This document shows, piece after piece, positions 24,131 to 36,780 of a stretch of 64,000 nt of DNA (the first letter of the stretch is position 1; every line of letters starts with the position of its first letter). Origin of the DNA: Gnetum montanum (Eukaryota; Streptophyta; Gnetopsida; Gnetales; Gnetaceae); assembly GCA_015680685.1 (NCBI GenBank), contig MNCI01028339.1:402423-466422 (forward strand), in the 5' to 3' direction. The translations under genes were made by a program, and so were the position numbers. A model generated the notes under the pieces. It was not told the DNA's origin. It made no database searches and saw nothing but the letters and a program-made list of their open reading frames with translations.

Positions 24131-26239
24131 AGGATCGATCATAATTCTTAATAAAGTTTCATCATAGCTACATAACATCATATGAAAATCCCATAGAGAT
24201 ACAAGCATTTAGCTAAGAAAGAAAACATGATGAATATCAATTAAAGAGTACACATCTTTAAGTATTGAATTCATAGGTTGATGATGAAAAATCATATTTC
24301 ATTAAGATATTTCCTTTGTCTATTCACAAACAAAGTTAAAATTAATGAGATATAACTAATCCAAACACAACTAAGCCATGCCTTTTAATTGATGTAGAAG
24401 AGTATTTAAAAGCAAATGCTGAAGTCCAATGTTTGATCCCTGAAGAGTAGGTAACTTGTCTCTAAACCAATAAGCCATTAGTAACAAATAACTAATATCT
24501 TATGATTCTAAAATTGTCCAATATTCTCCCCATTTTGAAACATCAAGAAAAAGATAAGGCATAGAAATTCCATCATTAGAAGTAAATACATGCATATCTA
24601 ACTTCTACGAATTAGATTAAATACTAATAAGAAAGGTCAAAGAAACACAACTTATCATGCTAAATATCTCAATAACAACTAAAAATATCCTTAACAAGAT
24701 GTGCATTAAGAAATTTTTATATAGCCATATCAATTTTAAATACTAGCACCAAGAAATATATCACTAGGTGAAATATCAAAAATATATTCAAACCAAAATT
24801 AACTCATACTTTTACCTTGGATACTTTACCATACTCTAAAATGAATAGTCCTTTTCTTACTCATTTTCAGCTATGCATATTGGAGTGGGAAGTCTTGCTA
24901 CTTGAGTTTCTATTGGTAAAAGTCTCAAAAGACTCCCCCTACACTAGCGGTCTATAAGATGATAATTGTTGACGAGGTATAGGCTCCTCCTACATACATG
25001 CTTGTATTTCTTCCTATTCTGTTTGTTCATAATGCATCTATTGTAGAGAGATCTGTATTCTCCCCTTGAGCCTTTTAGGATCTTCATCCTACATAGAAAT
25101 TCTAGGATCAAGTGTGGAGAATAAGGTCTCCCATTATTGAATCCTTCAACAATGAAGATGCAAATATGTTAATTGCTTATTGCAAGCAATTTCTTCCTAG
25201 ATAGTTAACAAGAAATTCCTTTTGAAAGGAAGGACTATGTAATTAGACATTTAGGATCCAAAAATCACAATAGCAACTACAATCTTCAACTTTTCTAATA
25301 CATCCATTGTGTGAACATTCATTCATGGATTACTTTGCCCATCTACCTCATGAGATAGACATCTATTATCCAAATGAGATGTCTTAAATGTAGTTGAGAC
25401 GTCTAACCTGTTAGGGCCAAAAATAAAGATGCTCGTTTTGAGGTCTAGAACCCTTGAACACCCCCAAAAAGGTTGTCATAGCCTCTAGAACCTCTTAAAC
25501 TCATAAAAATAAGTCTAAAACACCTCCAAATATGGAAAAATACCTTTAAATCATCATCAAAATATCAACATAAGAAAACACACATAAACATCACACAACA
25601 TTGAGAATTAGACAAGGGCTTGGTGATGTCTCCATAAATCTAGAGTGTCATATCATGATCATGTTTGAAGACTTTTGGAAGCAAGGCCTCCCATTAACAG
25701 TACCTTATGATAAAGATAGCAAATAATTCATATGCTCAAGAAATTCCTTTTTAAATGTTTCTTTTCTCAAAAGATACATAAGCTACGTTAAAGATACCAA
25801 TTCTAAAGCCTCAATTACCATACATAAAAAATATTTTAAAAACAACTAACTTTATGATTTCACAAGAATGTAACAATGCCATATTATAGCTTAATTAAGA
25901 GTATAGAGCAAAAGACATATGTTTAGATAATAATGAATGTTCAAAAAGGATATTTTGGTCCATGAATTACAATCAAGAACTTTAAACCACTTGAAAGCAA
26001 TACATTTTAGTTAAGACTCCAAAAGATGATTTATCAATAAAAAATTTTAAAAGTAGTAGAAACAAGTTGTTATAATATATTATAGTTCAACATTCTCCAA
26101 GCTCAACTGGAAACTCTTTTGGATTTCCAAATATTTCCAAATAAACTAGACTAGTCTAATATCATCAAGTCATTAAGTAATGATTATAATTCACATTTAC
26201 TTACCTTGCTTGCTCATGGAGATCAAGATGTCTAAGGAG

Positions 26240-27363
26240 ATTGGAGCTAACGTTCTTCTTTCAAAGTTATTTTAATTTCATTTATTTCTAATGTCTTGAT
26301 TCCTTTCATAAAATTGTTGAGAGTTCTTTCACTTCATTCTTTTCACTTGAGTCTTTACACCTTTTTGTTTTCTTTACTCTTTTGATTTATCATCCATTCC
26401 TTTTTGTCCTATAGGATTTTATTTCTAGGAGCATTTGGATAAGACCAAAGAGTCTTATGATACAACCAGGTGTTCATGTGATAACATTTTAAATTACAAT
26501 TCTATTTCTTATGCTAAATCTATTATAATAATAACATCTTACCTTTCTATTATGGTTAAATTCTTCAAACCTTGGAGTTGCTCTTGGTTGGAATTTAGTG
26601 CCTATTGACACTTCAATCTTTGAAGAAGCCTTTTGTTGGAATGAAGTTTGCATAGATGCTTCTTCTTGTGAATAACATCATAGCCCACTTTTATCATGTT
26701 GACTTCTTCTTTGTCCAAGAACTATTCAAAGGGATTCTTTCCCTTTAACCAACCTCTCATTTACAAGTTTAGCATTTGCAAGTACTTCCTTAATCTACTC
26801 ATAGGACAAGGTTAGATTTTTATTCTTACCCTGTAGGTCTAAGTTTTCTTGTGTGAGGCCTAAAATATTCAAATTTAATAATAATAGATCTTGATCCTTG
26901 TTCTTTAATTGCTTCTTTAATTTCATAAAAAGATTTTAAAAAGATAAAAGTTCATTGTACAATAGATCATACCTTTCTTCATCAATTTTCATTATTTAAT
27001 CATCATCATTAGATATGCTAGCATCATCATCTATGAGAGCCATGTAGATGATATATGAATAAGTTGAAGTGTCATCCCAACTAGTGTAGATATTTTTTTC
27101 CTTTTAATCTTCTTGAGTTTTTTCCTCTTCATCATCTGAGCTTGTATAGATGTTACTTCTTCTTTCTTCACTATACTCTTTCTCTTGAAACTTGTAAGCA
27201 TTGGAATATTTGAAGTTCGTATGGCCTCTTCCAACACATATCTAGAAATCCATAGAAAAAGTATCAAAAGTTCAAATTTTAGATTACTTACCTCTACTCT
27301 TACCTTTGCTACCCAAAATGTTGTTAATGAGTTGAGTGCATCCAAGATGAATTCCCAAATCAA
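26240..27363 (-). pseudogene. Sirevirus-like gag remnant (second copy)
   Basis: The best open stretch is 27031-27363 (110 codons): LDALNSLTTFWVAKVR, then RTSNIPMLTSFKRKSIVKKE and a Lys-rich tail. Downstream (to about 26240) are a decayed knuckle CYYYNRFS and the tail LWSYPNAPRNKIL, equivalent to the first copy's IPWSYPKAHRKEIL. Stops and shifts are scattered through it. Retention of the same gag pieces in both copies supports one family. Confidence 0.55.
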
Positions 27364-27521
27364 GAATCTTACATATTTAAAGAACTCTTGTCAAAATTTC
27401 AAATTTTAGATTACTTACCTATACTCTTACCTTTGCTACCTAAAATGCTGCTAATGAGTTAACTGCATCCATCCAAGATGAATCCCCAAACTAAGAATCT
27501 TACATATTTAAAGAACTCTTG
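27273..27521. repeat. 127-bp tandem duplication inside gag
   Basis: Two diverged copies, starting CAAATTTTAGATTACTTACC at 27273 and again at 27400, each ending AAAGAACTCTTG. The first Sirevirus-like copy has only one, so the duplication is private to this element. Confidence 0.85.
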
Positions 27522-27635
27522 CATTTGAGTCTTCCAACACATAATGGTAACCCCATTAAACATTGGTGACTTAACATATGATCCTTCTTCCATCATTCAC
27601 TCCGAAGTTGTTATGCTCAAAACTAGATGTACTTA

Positions 27636-27647
27636 GCTCTGATATCA
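27636..27647 (-). other. Primer binding site of second Sirevirus-like element
   Basis: The minus strand reads TGATATCAGAGC, one change from TGGTATCAGAGC. It lies two bases after the LTR end. Confidence 0.75.
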
Positions 27648-27649
27648 CT

Positions 27650-28705
27650 AGAGGCTCAAGAACATAGAAGGGGGTTGAATAAGTTCTCTAATTAAAATTT
27701 CACTAGCCACATGAACACACCAAATTTTACATGGTTCTCCAACTTGGGTACATTCAAAATTGAAGGGTAGAATCCATCCACACCTTTGGAATTTGTTTCT
27801 TCAAAAAATTATAATTTGAAGGTCATCGTATTCTATACAAGCTCTGAGCTCTACTCCGAAGTGTTTTTTCACTATGAAACCACTTAATCCAACAAGGTCC
27901 CAAGAAGCTCATAATGTGGTTTTAAGGATCATAAAACCTTCACAAAATTGAGCTCAACTTCAGAGTGTTTTGATGCTACAAAACCACTCCATCCTACAAA
28001 ATCCTGACAAGCTCAATATGGATGCCTTCTCACAAGAAGCACATCAACCTTACAAGGCTATAAGAAAGAAAAGAAAGAAAAAAAAGGAGATAGTGCAACT
28101 ACACCTTACAAGTTCATTGAGTTTAAGATCTTACAAAACAACATACAAATGATATACAATGAATAACACAAGTGCTACACATGAGATATATAATGATGAT
28201 CTAATTCTATGAATAGTGATCTCTAATTCTCCTAAGTTTCTCCTTATTTTATACTCTTTGAGCTTCTGAAAACTTCTCAAAATTCAACCAATAGCTAAAT
28301 AAGAGCTACCTAAGATGTCTAATTCAAATTAAAGATGTCTTTCTATCAACATTTTTAATTCTGGATTGAAATCTACCTATAGATGTCTACTTGTAGATGT
28401 CTATTGATAGACATTTATCTTTGAAGATAGATGTCTACTATTTTTTATAGATTTCCACTATGGATTAGCACTTTTAACTTTGAAGCATTCTCTTGTCAAT
28501 TTGGAATCCCATAAGTCCTCATAAAATCTTTAATTGTCTTGTAGACACCGTATGCATCCTAGTTCTTATTTTATTATCTCAATTCTCATCTTAACATCTT
28601 GATTATTGCTCATCATCTTCTTTCATGGCCCTAAAAGACTAAAACACAAACATATTTCTACATTTTCCAATTTCTCTAAGTCTTTGACATACCAAAAGGT
28701 CAACA
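27650..28705 (-). repeat. 5' LTR of second Sirevirus-like element
   Basis: 1056 bp from TGTTGACC (28705) to CCTCTA. It is colinear with 8390-9631 but shorter by several indels. Confidence 0.8.
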
Positions 28706-28727
28706 AATTCTTAATGAGAGAAAAGTG
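28706..28727 (+). other. Tail of Tekay-type internal region with purine tract
   Basis: AATGAGAGAAAAG just before the TGTTAGACC LTR start corresponds to TAAGAAGAGAGAG before the LTR of the minus-strand Tekay copy. It shows that the LTR at 28728 once followed an internal region, i.e. is a 3' LTR. Confidence 0.5.
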
Positions 28728-31540
28728 TTAGACCCCTATCATAGACATTAGGTCTTACATTATAATTATGATTTATATTTGTGGGTGGGCTCTTGGTAGG
28801 TTATCAAGAAAAATTTTAGATTGTTATGATTACATTTTATATGTTAAGGGGCTTTGGGTATTGTGTTATGATTCTGATGTCTTTACATATTTAACTAACA
28901 TGATTATATACACTAGTCCTGTACGATGTGTTATAAAAGTGATGTGACTAGAAAGGATGTTGGATTGGAATACAAAAGAAACTATTCAATATGTATTTAT
29001 GCTTTATCTTTGATTTCAATATTTATGCATTTAAACTATATCACTATATTGTGTGATGCTTGGATGTGATTTTAATATTGGATGTATACTTTTCTTGATA
29101 TGGATCTTATAGTTTCAACAAAAATTAAATTTAGATTCCTTTTATGTTTTTTATTCATGCTTAAAGTGCAAGATATTAGTTGAGGAGAAAACAAAAGAAA
29201 TGAACTTATGAAAAATGAAAAGTAAAAGTAAATTAATTTTTTAATAGCACAAGATGTAGAAGGAAAATAGAGTAAATTTTCTTTATATAAAGTTTATGTT
29301 TTTTCATCACTACCTTCTACACTACTTACCTAGAGAATTTGGGTTTTTTTTTCTTTCTCCCACAAAAAAAAAACTAAATTTGAGCCTACTTCTTTTTCTT
29401 TTTTCTTCTACTCTTCCATGATTAACCCTTTTACTAAATTTTTAGCTTGGCAAAGAGATTTTGCTTTGCATAAAACATGGATTTGGGATTAGTGTGGTCA
29501 CATTAATGTGGGTATAAAACTTTCTTAGAGAAAAAGAGAGTCTTGCTAGATTTCTAAGTGTTTTCTTCTTATTTCAAAATTTTTACTTTGGAAAATTTAA
29601 TAAGTGGGTTATCTTTACCTTTTTTCTATATTTATATACTAGATTAGTATATATGATTATGAAATGTGGGCATCTAAGGTAAATAAATTAAATATTAAGT
29701 TTGGAGTTATCATTTCATAAATTACCCTAAATTTGTACTTATGTTTGTAGATTAGGCTAAAATAAATATGTGATAAATGGAAAGATGTAAACTTGTAGAC
29801 AATTAGGTGTGATGTTAAGAGAACTAACATGACTTTGATATAATGTTCTATGGATATGTTTGTAGGTGAGTATTTGATTATCACTAACTAGAATTAAATA
29901 TTTTTATTTATTATTTTGTTAATTAAATTTTAAATGCACATAGCTTTATCTCTAGGACTTCACCCAAGATGAAATTGGTGTCATTGGAATTGTCTTCTTA
30001 TATAATTTTCAATAATAAAATTTATTTTATCATTTGGCATGTATCATTTTGAAGGTTATGTTATCATTTTTATGAAATTATATGTAGTTCAAGAAGTATT
30101 TTTATGGTAAGAAATTTATTTACACCATGTTATGGTATTATCTTCACAAAGTGAGTGTGACTATTAGGTATGGATGCTTGCGATCATGTTATGTTTGATT
30201 TGGATCTGTTGTGCTTTTGACATGTGATTACATAAGCTGGCCTAGATTCATACATGTCTTCACAATTATGTTAGTAGTAATCATTGATGAGTGCTTCTAA
30301 CATAAGAGTGTAGATTAGTTGGTGATGAAGTACCCTAGAGATAGTTATGAAGTGATCTCCACTATGATGAATTAATGGGGCTCCTACCTAGGCCTCATCT
30401 TGAGAGTGGAAGAGCATAGATGTGCATGTTCCTATAGCCAATTCTCCAAAAGACTAGTACATGCAAATCACAAATTAACAAACCATTGCATTGAATAGGA
30501 AAATAAAAAACTAATAAAATACTTGTAGATAAATTATTGATTTTGAGTACTCATGCCAACATTTCACATACTACACTAAGTTTGGATATGCTAGAAACCA
30601 CATGGATTATGTGTATGTGTTAATATAATGACCATATGAGTTATGGATATATGTTGGTATTGAAACCACATGGGTTATGTGTACATGTTGCTATATAATC
30701 GATATGAATTATGTGTATATGTTAGTCTCACTTTTTGTATCATAGTAATGGTAATAAATCTTGTAATTGATTTATAATTATGTGGTCTACGTGATACTCA
30801 ATGGGATGGTATGGATATAAATGCATGGGCATTATAGTGAAAATGCATATGAGATAGTGTAATACACATATGATTGATTATGCCAAACAGTGATTATATA
30901 GATGACTATGTGTCAGCTATATGTTCACTTTAGTAGGGATAATGCTAGTACTCTGTGTGTGTGATATCATATATTCATGTGCTTTTTAAAGTATGTGCAA
31001 TACTAATTGTTGATGTAGGTTTCTTTGTACCTCATTCCTCTCTTCAAGTGCAACACTGGTTGACCATCTATCATGGGAAGGATAAAGCTTTTCATTTAGT
31101 TTTATACTAACTTTAATTAATTATAGGTGTAGGCTATAAGGGTACAAGAGAGCATTGAGAGAGAGCTAAGGAAAAATATGTCTTCAAGGATTAGTTAATA
31201 TATATCTTCAGGCATACTAGTTTGTGGACTATTGCATGACCCTCACTATACTCTTATGTATATAAAGTTTATGTTTAGGATTCTATGAGAATAGTATAGA
31301 TTTTTAGTTTTTTTAGAGACACATGGTTATATAAATTGATGTATATGCTTAGTCTTTGCATTAGAATTGATTTTTATATAGTTTAATTGTATGAGATATA
31401 TACATATATATAAAGTGGTTTATTCTTAATGTATTTCCATGCATCACTGATTCTCGATTTGACATTTTTCCATTTCGTTATTACTAGTGATACTAAGCAT
31501 CGCTTCATCCTAGTTAGATATGATAGGATGGGAAGTTATA
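28728..31540 (+). repeat. Tekay-type LTR, ~2.8 kb
   Basis: Its first 220 bp match the start of the LTR at 16436 (reversed), and its last ~1.1 kb matches 20876-21960 (reversed), ending GGGAAGTTATA against GGGATGTTACA. Its length is in the range of the long LTRs of Tekay/Del elements. It contains a 34-bp tandem repeat. It has PPT-like sequence on its left and a decayed PBS plus gag on its right. Confidence 0.65.
30598..30725. repeat. 34-bp tandem repeat, nearly four copies
   Basis: Units start at 30598, 30632, 30666 and 30700 with consensus CCACATGGGTTATGTGTATA. The spacing is exactly 34 bp. It lies inside the Tekay LTR. The reverse copy near 21.75 kb has one or two units only. Confidence 0.85.
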
Positions 31541-32090
31541 GGTAACAAGGTTGATAGGGGCCTACTACCTCCCCCACAAGTCAAGGATTGTAGTAGTGTA
31601 AGGAGTCCTCTACTTCATGTATCTTTAGAACCATAATGGCATGAAAATTTCATGCACTAGTTAGTAGGGGCCATAGCTTTCCACCATATCTCACTCACTA
31701 GGATCTTTCCTAGTAGGTTTGTGTAGTTCAACTCTATAGTGGTGTTAGCCAGGGATGTGATGGAATGTAATATGGAATATTATGTTCAATAGCAAGAGTA
31801 CAACATTAAGTACTAGCATGCTGTGATGAATGTAGAGGGTTTAGCTAGTAGTTCTTGTGGTGTCTACATGAGTGGATTAAGGGAGTGAATAACTAGCTTA
31901 TATCATATTTGTTATGTACACAAGTTCTATATACATTGCTCATGTTATAATACTAAAATTACCAAGTGGTATGTTGGCATGTGTTTCAAGATTGGTAAGC
32001 ATTAAGATATATTCCTCTTAAGTTTCATCCTAATTTTGAAGCTATTTAAGGAACTCGCAGTGTGCTAGGTATTATGTCAGGGACAAAGTT
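31541..32090 (+). pseudogene. Decayed Tekay-type gag remnant
   Basis: Directly follows the LTR. Near 31880-32020 the frame gives CYVHKFYIHCSC, then MCFKIGKH, in the spacing of the double cysteine motif at the end of Tekay gag. Stops are frequent and most of the capsid is unrecognisable. Assigned mainly by motif spacing and by its place after the LTR. Confidence 0.35.
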
Positions 32091-33082
32091 ATTTAAAAAA
32101 TGATATATTTTTAAATTGATTTAAAAAATAATATGTTGATAAAATATACAAATTGAGTGCAAAAATCACTTAAAATACAAAAAATAGCTTATATTATCAA
32201 GTGTAAGAATGCTTCAAAATACATAAATTAAATTTAGTAATCTAAAATAATACATCTTAAGAATATATCATTGTAAATTTGCATTAAAACATAAAAGATA
32301 GTTACTTGATAAACAAGATATAAGTTGCTGCAAGATCCTCTAAGAAAAATGATATAGATTAACAAAGAGAGGTAAAACTTTTGTGCAACATATAGAATAA
32401 TATGCGAAGCTAACCCAGCCTTATTTTGCTTAAGCATATTAGAATAAAGAGAAGAAAGGAAATGGAAAAGAATGAGAAACATTTAACCCTATTTTTATTG
32501 AGGATGATCAAATGCATAAAATTTTCAACTCCTCTGCTATTGATTTTTCTTTGATGTTGATCATTCACTTACACCAAAGATAATGAAGCATAATACAAAG
32601 AAAAGTCAGGGATAGGATATAAAATAGATTGATTGCAAATTTATAGATAATCATGATGTAAAATAAAATTTTAATGATTTCTACATAACTATCCTCATAG
32701 TTTAATCACATTCAAACTTTTATAATCATGATATAAAATAGAATATATTTTTAAACTTGTAACAAGTTTCATAGTTTAATGTTAAAATACGATATAATTT
32801 TAAATTCAAATAAAAATACTAGATCATGTTTCTTGTAGACTCAAAAAATATCATTACTTAATATATTAATATGATATAATAACCATTATTGAAAATTAAG
32901 ATAATTTATAAATATATTCAACTTTTAATTATACGAGTATTTGTTTCTACATAAATTAAATAATAAAGAAACATCAAAACCATAAATATACTTAATAAAA
33001 CAAAACCATTAGCAATTTCAACAAAGTTTACAAAGTAATCTATCTTGACATATTAAAAATTACTAACTCCAAAAATGATCTT
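32091..33082. other. AT-rich sequence with no recognisable gene
   Basis: Very AT-rich, with many short A/T runs and no LTR family match. It is on the downstream side of the response-regulator pseudogene, so it may be the old 3' flank of that gene. Confidence 0.4.
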
Positions 33083-33286
33083 TTATTCCTCATCCTTATG
33101 TAAGTTAGTATAATCTTGATACCCAACATAATCTTGATACCCATATCTTTCATTTATACCATAATCTTGAAAGTGTACATTATCCAACAAAAAATTCTTG
33201 AAAAAATATTTATCATTACCATCATCTAGTATAACATCCTTAACATCATATAAATATTTTATATTACCTTCATATACATTTAACAA
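33083..33286 (-). CDS. Short ORF with YGYQDY repeats, possibly a 3' exon of the neighbouring pseudogene
   Basis: 67 codons, acidic and aromatic, with two adjacent GYQDY words after FQDYGINERY. It lies ~300 bp downstream of the response-regulator remains on the same strand. Type-B response regulators have long variable C-terminal regions, so a 3' exon is possible, but no motif proves it. It ends in KDEE and a stop. Confidence 0.3.
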   Translation of the reverse strand: MLNVYEGNIKYLYDVKDVILDDGNDKYFFKNFLLDNVHFQDYGINERYGYQDYVGYQDYTNLHKDEE

Positions 33287-33589
33287 ATGTTGCTTTTCAT
33301 CATGGCTATAAATATAGCATTTTGATCAACATTTCTATTTGATAAGTCATATCCTATATAACTATTTAATGTAGCATCAAAAATAATATTTCCATGATCT
33401 CCTAAACATGATTTCATAAAAGAGCCATCATTTTCTAATTTTAATTATTAAATATCAATATTATTTCCATCAATATTTGTAGAATCATAATACAAATTCT
33501 TTGTTCCTTTCAACGGTAAATGATATTTCTACACAATTTGAAAACATTATGCTTGTTAAAACTAAAAAATGTATAAACAAACATGCATT

Positions 33590-34490
33590 TCTTATAATAG
33601 GTTTCTTTTCATATTTTTCTACTTGGAGATTATGGTATGTGTCTACATAAGTAGGTCAATTAATGTTACTTTCATGTACCATTTCTTTAGAAGTCTCACC
33701 TAATGATAACCCCAAACAAAGAAAACATATTACTTTATTTATAAAAAAGAATAATATGCCTATAAAATAAACACAACATATGACCATCTATTCCAACCAT
33801 TTTCCACTTATAATAAATCTCTATTCCATTTTACTACATAGAAAGTTTTTTGAACCTTTGATTTTACCTTCAAGCTCTTTTATATCTTCCATGCTTTTTC
33901 TATTTTTGGTTGCTTTATTTCCATCATATAAATAAATATTTGTAACAATTTTTTAGCTAAACATATGTTATCATATGCTTTTTACATCTTTTAAAATAAT
34001 GGGTTTTACAAAGCAATAACATGTTTCAAGCATAACTACTTTATTAATAGTATCTTTATCTTCAACAATAGAAGGAAAAAACTTTAAAATATATATAAAT
34101 AACTACATTAATTTACTTAACCTGCAACATATCAAAAAACTTACCTATTAAAGATAAACTTATTCTTTTATAACATAGTTTGTTATTTTAAATTCATCTT
34201 TAAAAAGTTATATCCACATCAGTAACTACAAGATTAAACATATTTCCTTTGTTTTTCAATACATCCAAATCATTTGTCCCCTTATGACATGTTGTAACTA
34301 ATATATGAATAAAACATAATAATAAATATTTTTAAAAATAAATTTCAAACTATAACATTTATAAATAATACATAACTATACCTTTATAATGACAAGTTTC
34401 AAACATTTCTTTTAATAACTGTAAACATAAAACATCATGATCAAACTAAGAACATGAACTACATAGGTTTATGTGCTAATACCATAGCAT
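33590..34490 (-). pseudogene. Type-B response regulator (ARR-B-like) pseudogene with introns
   Basis: Two-component output regulator of cytokinin-type signalling, by family knowledge. Exon 1 (to 34382) reads FDHDVLCLQLLKEMFETCHY, equivalent to 'VDDDPxCLxLLxxMLxxCxY'. It ends at a GT donor. The next exon (34297-34145), after an 84-bp intron, continues in phase with VTTCHKG and FNLVVTDVDI, equivalent to 'FDLVISDVxMPD', so the phospho-acceptor Asp is kept. A later exon (about 34085-33960) has TCYCFVKPIILKDVKSI, equivalent to 'ACDYLVKPxxLEELKNI', with the conserved Lys-Pro. The following W and Q of the IWQH motif are now TGA and TAA. Further on are a basic linker DGNKATKNRK, a faint VVKWNRDLL (start of the GARP Myb-like domain) and, after an AG acceptor at 33700, SKEMVHESNIN...HNLQVEKY, equivalent to 'PKKILELMNV...SHLQKY'. 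Multiple stops and a frameshift make it a pseudogene. Retained introns argue against retroposition. Confidence 0.75.
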
Positions 34491-35860
34491 TTTAATATTC
34501 ACTACATCTATGATCAAGTGCAAGTTTATATATACAATTTTGCCAACAACATTGAAAGATACATAACGAAGTAATAGTTTCAAATCATAAATGTTTATCA
34601 CAATTTGTGAAATCTTATCCATCTATTTTTAAAATTTCATAATATATGTCCCTACCTACCCATTATTTTATGTCAATATAATTAGAATTTTGATTTGAAA
34701 TTAATACATTCAAATTTATCACTTTCAACATTATTGTTTAAATAGTAAATTTGTATCTCTTGAGCAACTTGCCATGTTTAAACATTTAAATCAAATCTTT
34801 CATTGACAATTCTCAAACCAACTTTTCATACACTCATTATAATCATAATTTGATATTTATATCACCACACTAAATAAGAATATAAAATCTACTAGTTGTA
34901 CATCACAATTATGTTGTGAGGTTACATCATTTTTTTGTAACATTATCATAACACAAACCTAATGTACACTACACTTGAAAGATTATAGCCTACTCTAAAT
35001 AAAGACAAACTTTTCAAACATTAACTATAAAATCTTGTTCTTTTCTTTACTTAGCAACATAAATCTACTATATATATCAATTAAAAACACTCAAGAAATA
35101 AAATGCATGGTTAAAGTACTACTAAATAAATAAAAGAGAAACAAGATAATTTAAGACAAGAAAAAACTACTAAAATTTAGAATTAGCAAATAATAAAATT
35201 TTAACCAAGGATAAAAATTATCAAAAACATTAAGCAATTTTTCAAAAAAATTGAAGATTGGTTACATTCAAAGACAAGCTATAACAACTCCAAAGTGCAT
35301 CCTAAAGAAGGAACTATTAATTCTAGTATACTATTTGAAAATTCTTACTCCACTCATTCTAAATGTCTATGTTTTAGTTTAGAAGCAAGACAAAGAAACA
35401 AATTTAATGATACCAAATTCAAGAAAATAAAAGATCATATATACATATGAAAATAACGTAAAAGTGCATAGTTAAAACTTAAATCTCAAGAGAGGATAAT
35501 GATAAAGTAAAGCCAAAATAGATCTTTTGTAAATAGGGACCAAAGCCATGTAATTTATATTTGAATTATTATGCCACATAAGACAAGATAGTAAATTCTA
35601 TTATTTTTACTTTTATCAAAATATTTATGGGTTAATGTAATTAAATAATGACCCCAATCTCTCATGTCTTTTGAATTTCCAACCTAAATTTTCATAAAAT
35701 AAGCTTGTTCCATCATATTTTATTATGGCCCCATCATTTGGCCACAAATATGTGGGAAAATCATATTTGTTAGAGAAGAAATTTCAAAATTTATCTCATA
35801 ATCCCATATCCTATTTATCATCTCCAATACCATTCATAATTTTATAATTTATCTTTGTAA
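34491..35860. other. AT-rich 5' flank of the response-regulator pseudogene; nothing recognised
   Basis: No element family match and no supported exon. The upstream part of the receiver domain and the promoter would lie here if ever present. Confidence 0.4.
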
Positions 35861-36778
35861 CGACTAGAAAATTTGGTGCTTAAAGAACCAAAAATTCCAT
35901 AGTGAAACAATTTAACTCCAAATTTAAGGGCCTCAAAAAGGATCTACATCATCTTAAATGATCTTGTCTATTGCTTGAGGACTTGGAGGATCTATTACCA
36001 AGCATTACAAAAATGAAAGAATACAAACATAAACATGTAAACACATAACCAAATGCAACACTAATACCTAGACAAACATAGAGAAAAATGATATGGATAA
36101 ACAAAGAAAATTGAAAAATTTATAATAAATATTATGAAAAAAATAGTTTAAATAGGTTTTAGCTTTTACAGATTAGGGGTATTATAGCATGAGAATATGA
36201 AATATCTTCATAACCTTATGTAAGAGGTAGGATGTATTTCATACTAATCTACACTGGTCTCATAAATTGATCTACACTAAGGTGATTGTTGCTATGAGAT
36301 CTATTGCTATGGTGATATGTGCCACTAATGAAGGCTATGGACTTTTACTCTACTCTAAAAGTCTTAAGTTTAACTAAAAGCAAAAATGATCCAAAGTTCC
36401 TTCAAAATGATGTAAACTTTGGTTTAAATAGGCCATGAACATCCTGATTTATTGCTAGTTGATTCTACCATGATTATTGGCAAATTTTTGACAAATTTTG
36501 TAGCATTTTGGAAGCTTTTTGCTGCTAAAATCTACAATGTATGATGTACCAGTGTTTTTGATCTTTTGGATTTAAAATACCAACTTGTGATGCACTTTTC
36601 ACCATCCAAAATTATAGTGTATGAGCCTTTCCTACCAAATTTGATAATATATTTGCATAATTTTCATAGCCCAAGTTTTCTACACATGGGCTACCAATGT
36701 TTGAGAGTTTGCTACTAAATTTATTTGTTTGGAGTCATTGATTTGACTTTAGGATTCATTGGACTTTTAACTTTCTCA
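35861..36778 (-). repeat. 3' LTR of Tat-type element
   Basis: The low edge is CGACTAGAAAA, against TGACTAGAAAA at 58056. The high edge is set just before a pyrimidine tract (purine tract on the minus strand). It is colinear with 58056-59059, including CTACACTGGTCTC and TACCAATGT-type words. On its outer side no leader block is present, unlike at 58 kb, which fits a 3' LTR. Confidence 0.65.
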
Positions 36779-36780
36779 AT

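Larger units (their letters stand above)
22786..28705 (-). mobile_element. Second Sirevirus-like gag-only element, with nested solo LTR
   Basis: Minus-strand copy of the family at 3827-9631. It has a 5' LTR 28705-27650, PBS, gag remnant, a noncoding 3' part with three PPT motifs, and a truncated 3' LTR (23001-22786). An Athila-type solo LTR (23243-24130) sits in its 3' part. The truncation of the 3' LTR removed the right-hand target duplication, so insertion flanks cannot be compared. As in the first copy, no pol is present. Confidence 0.8.
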
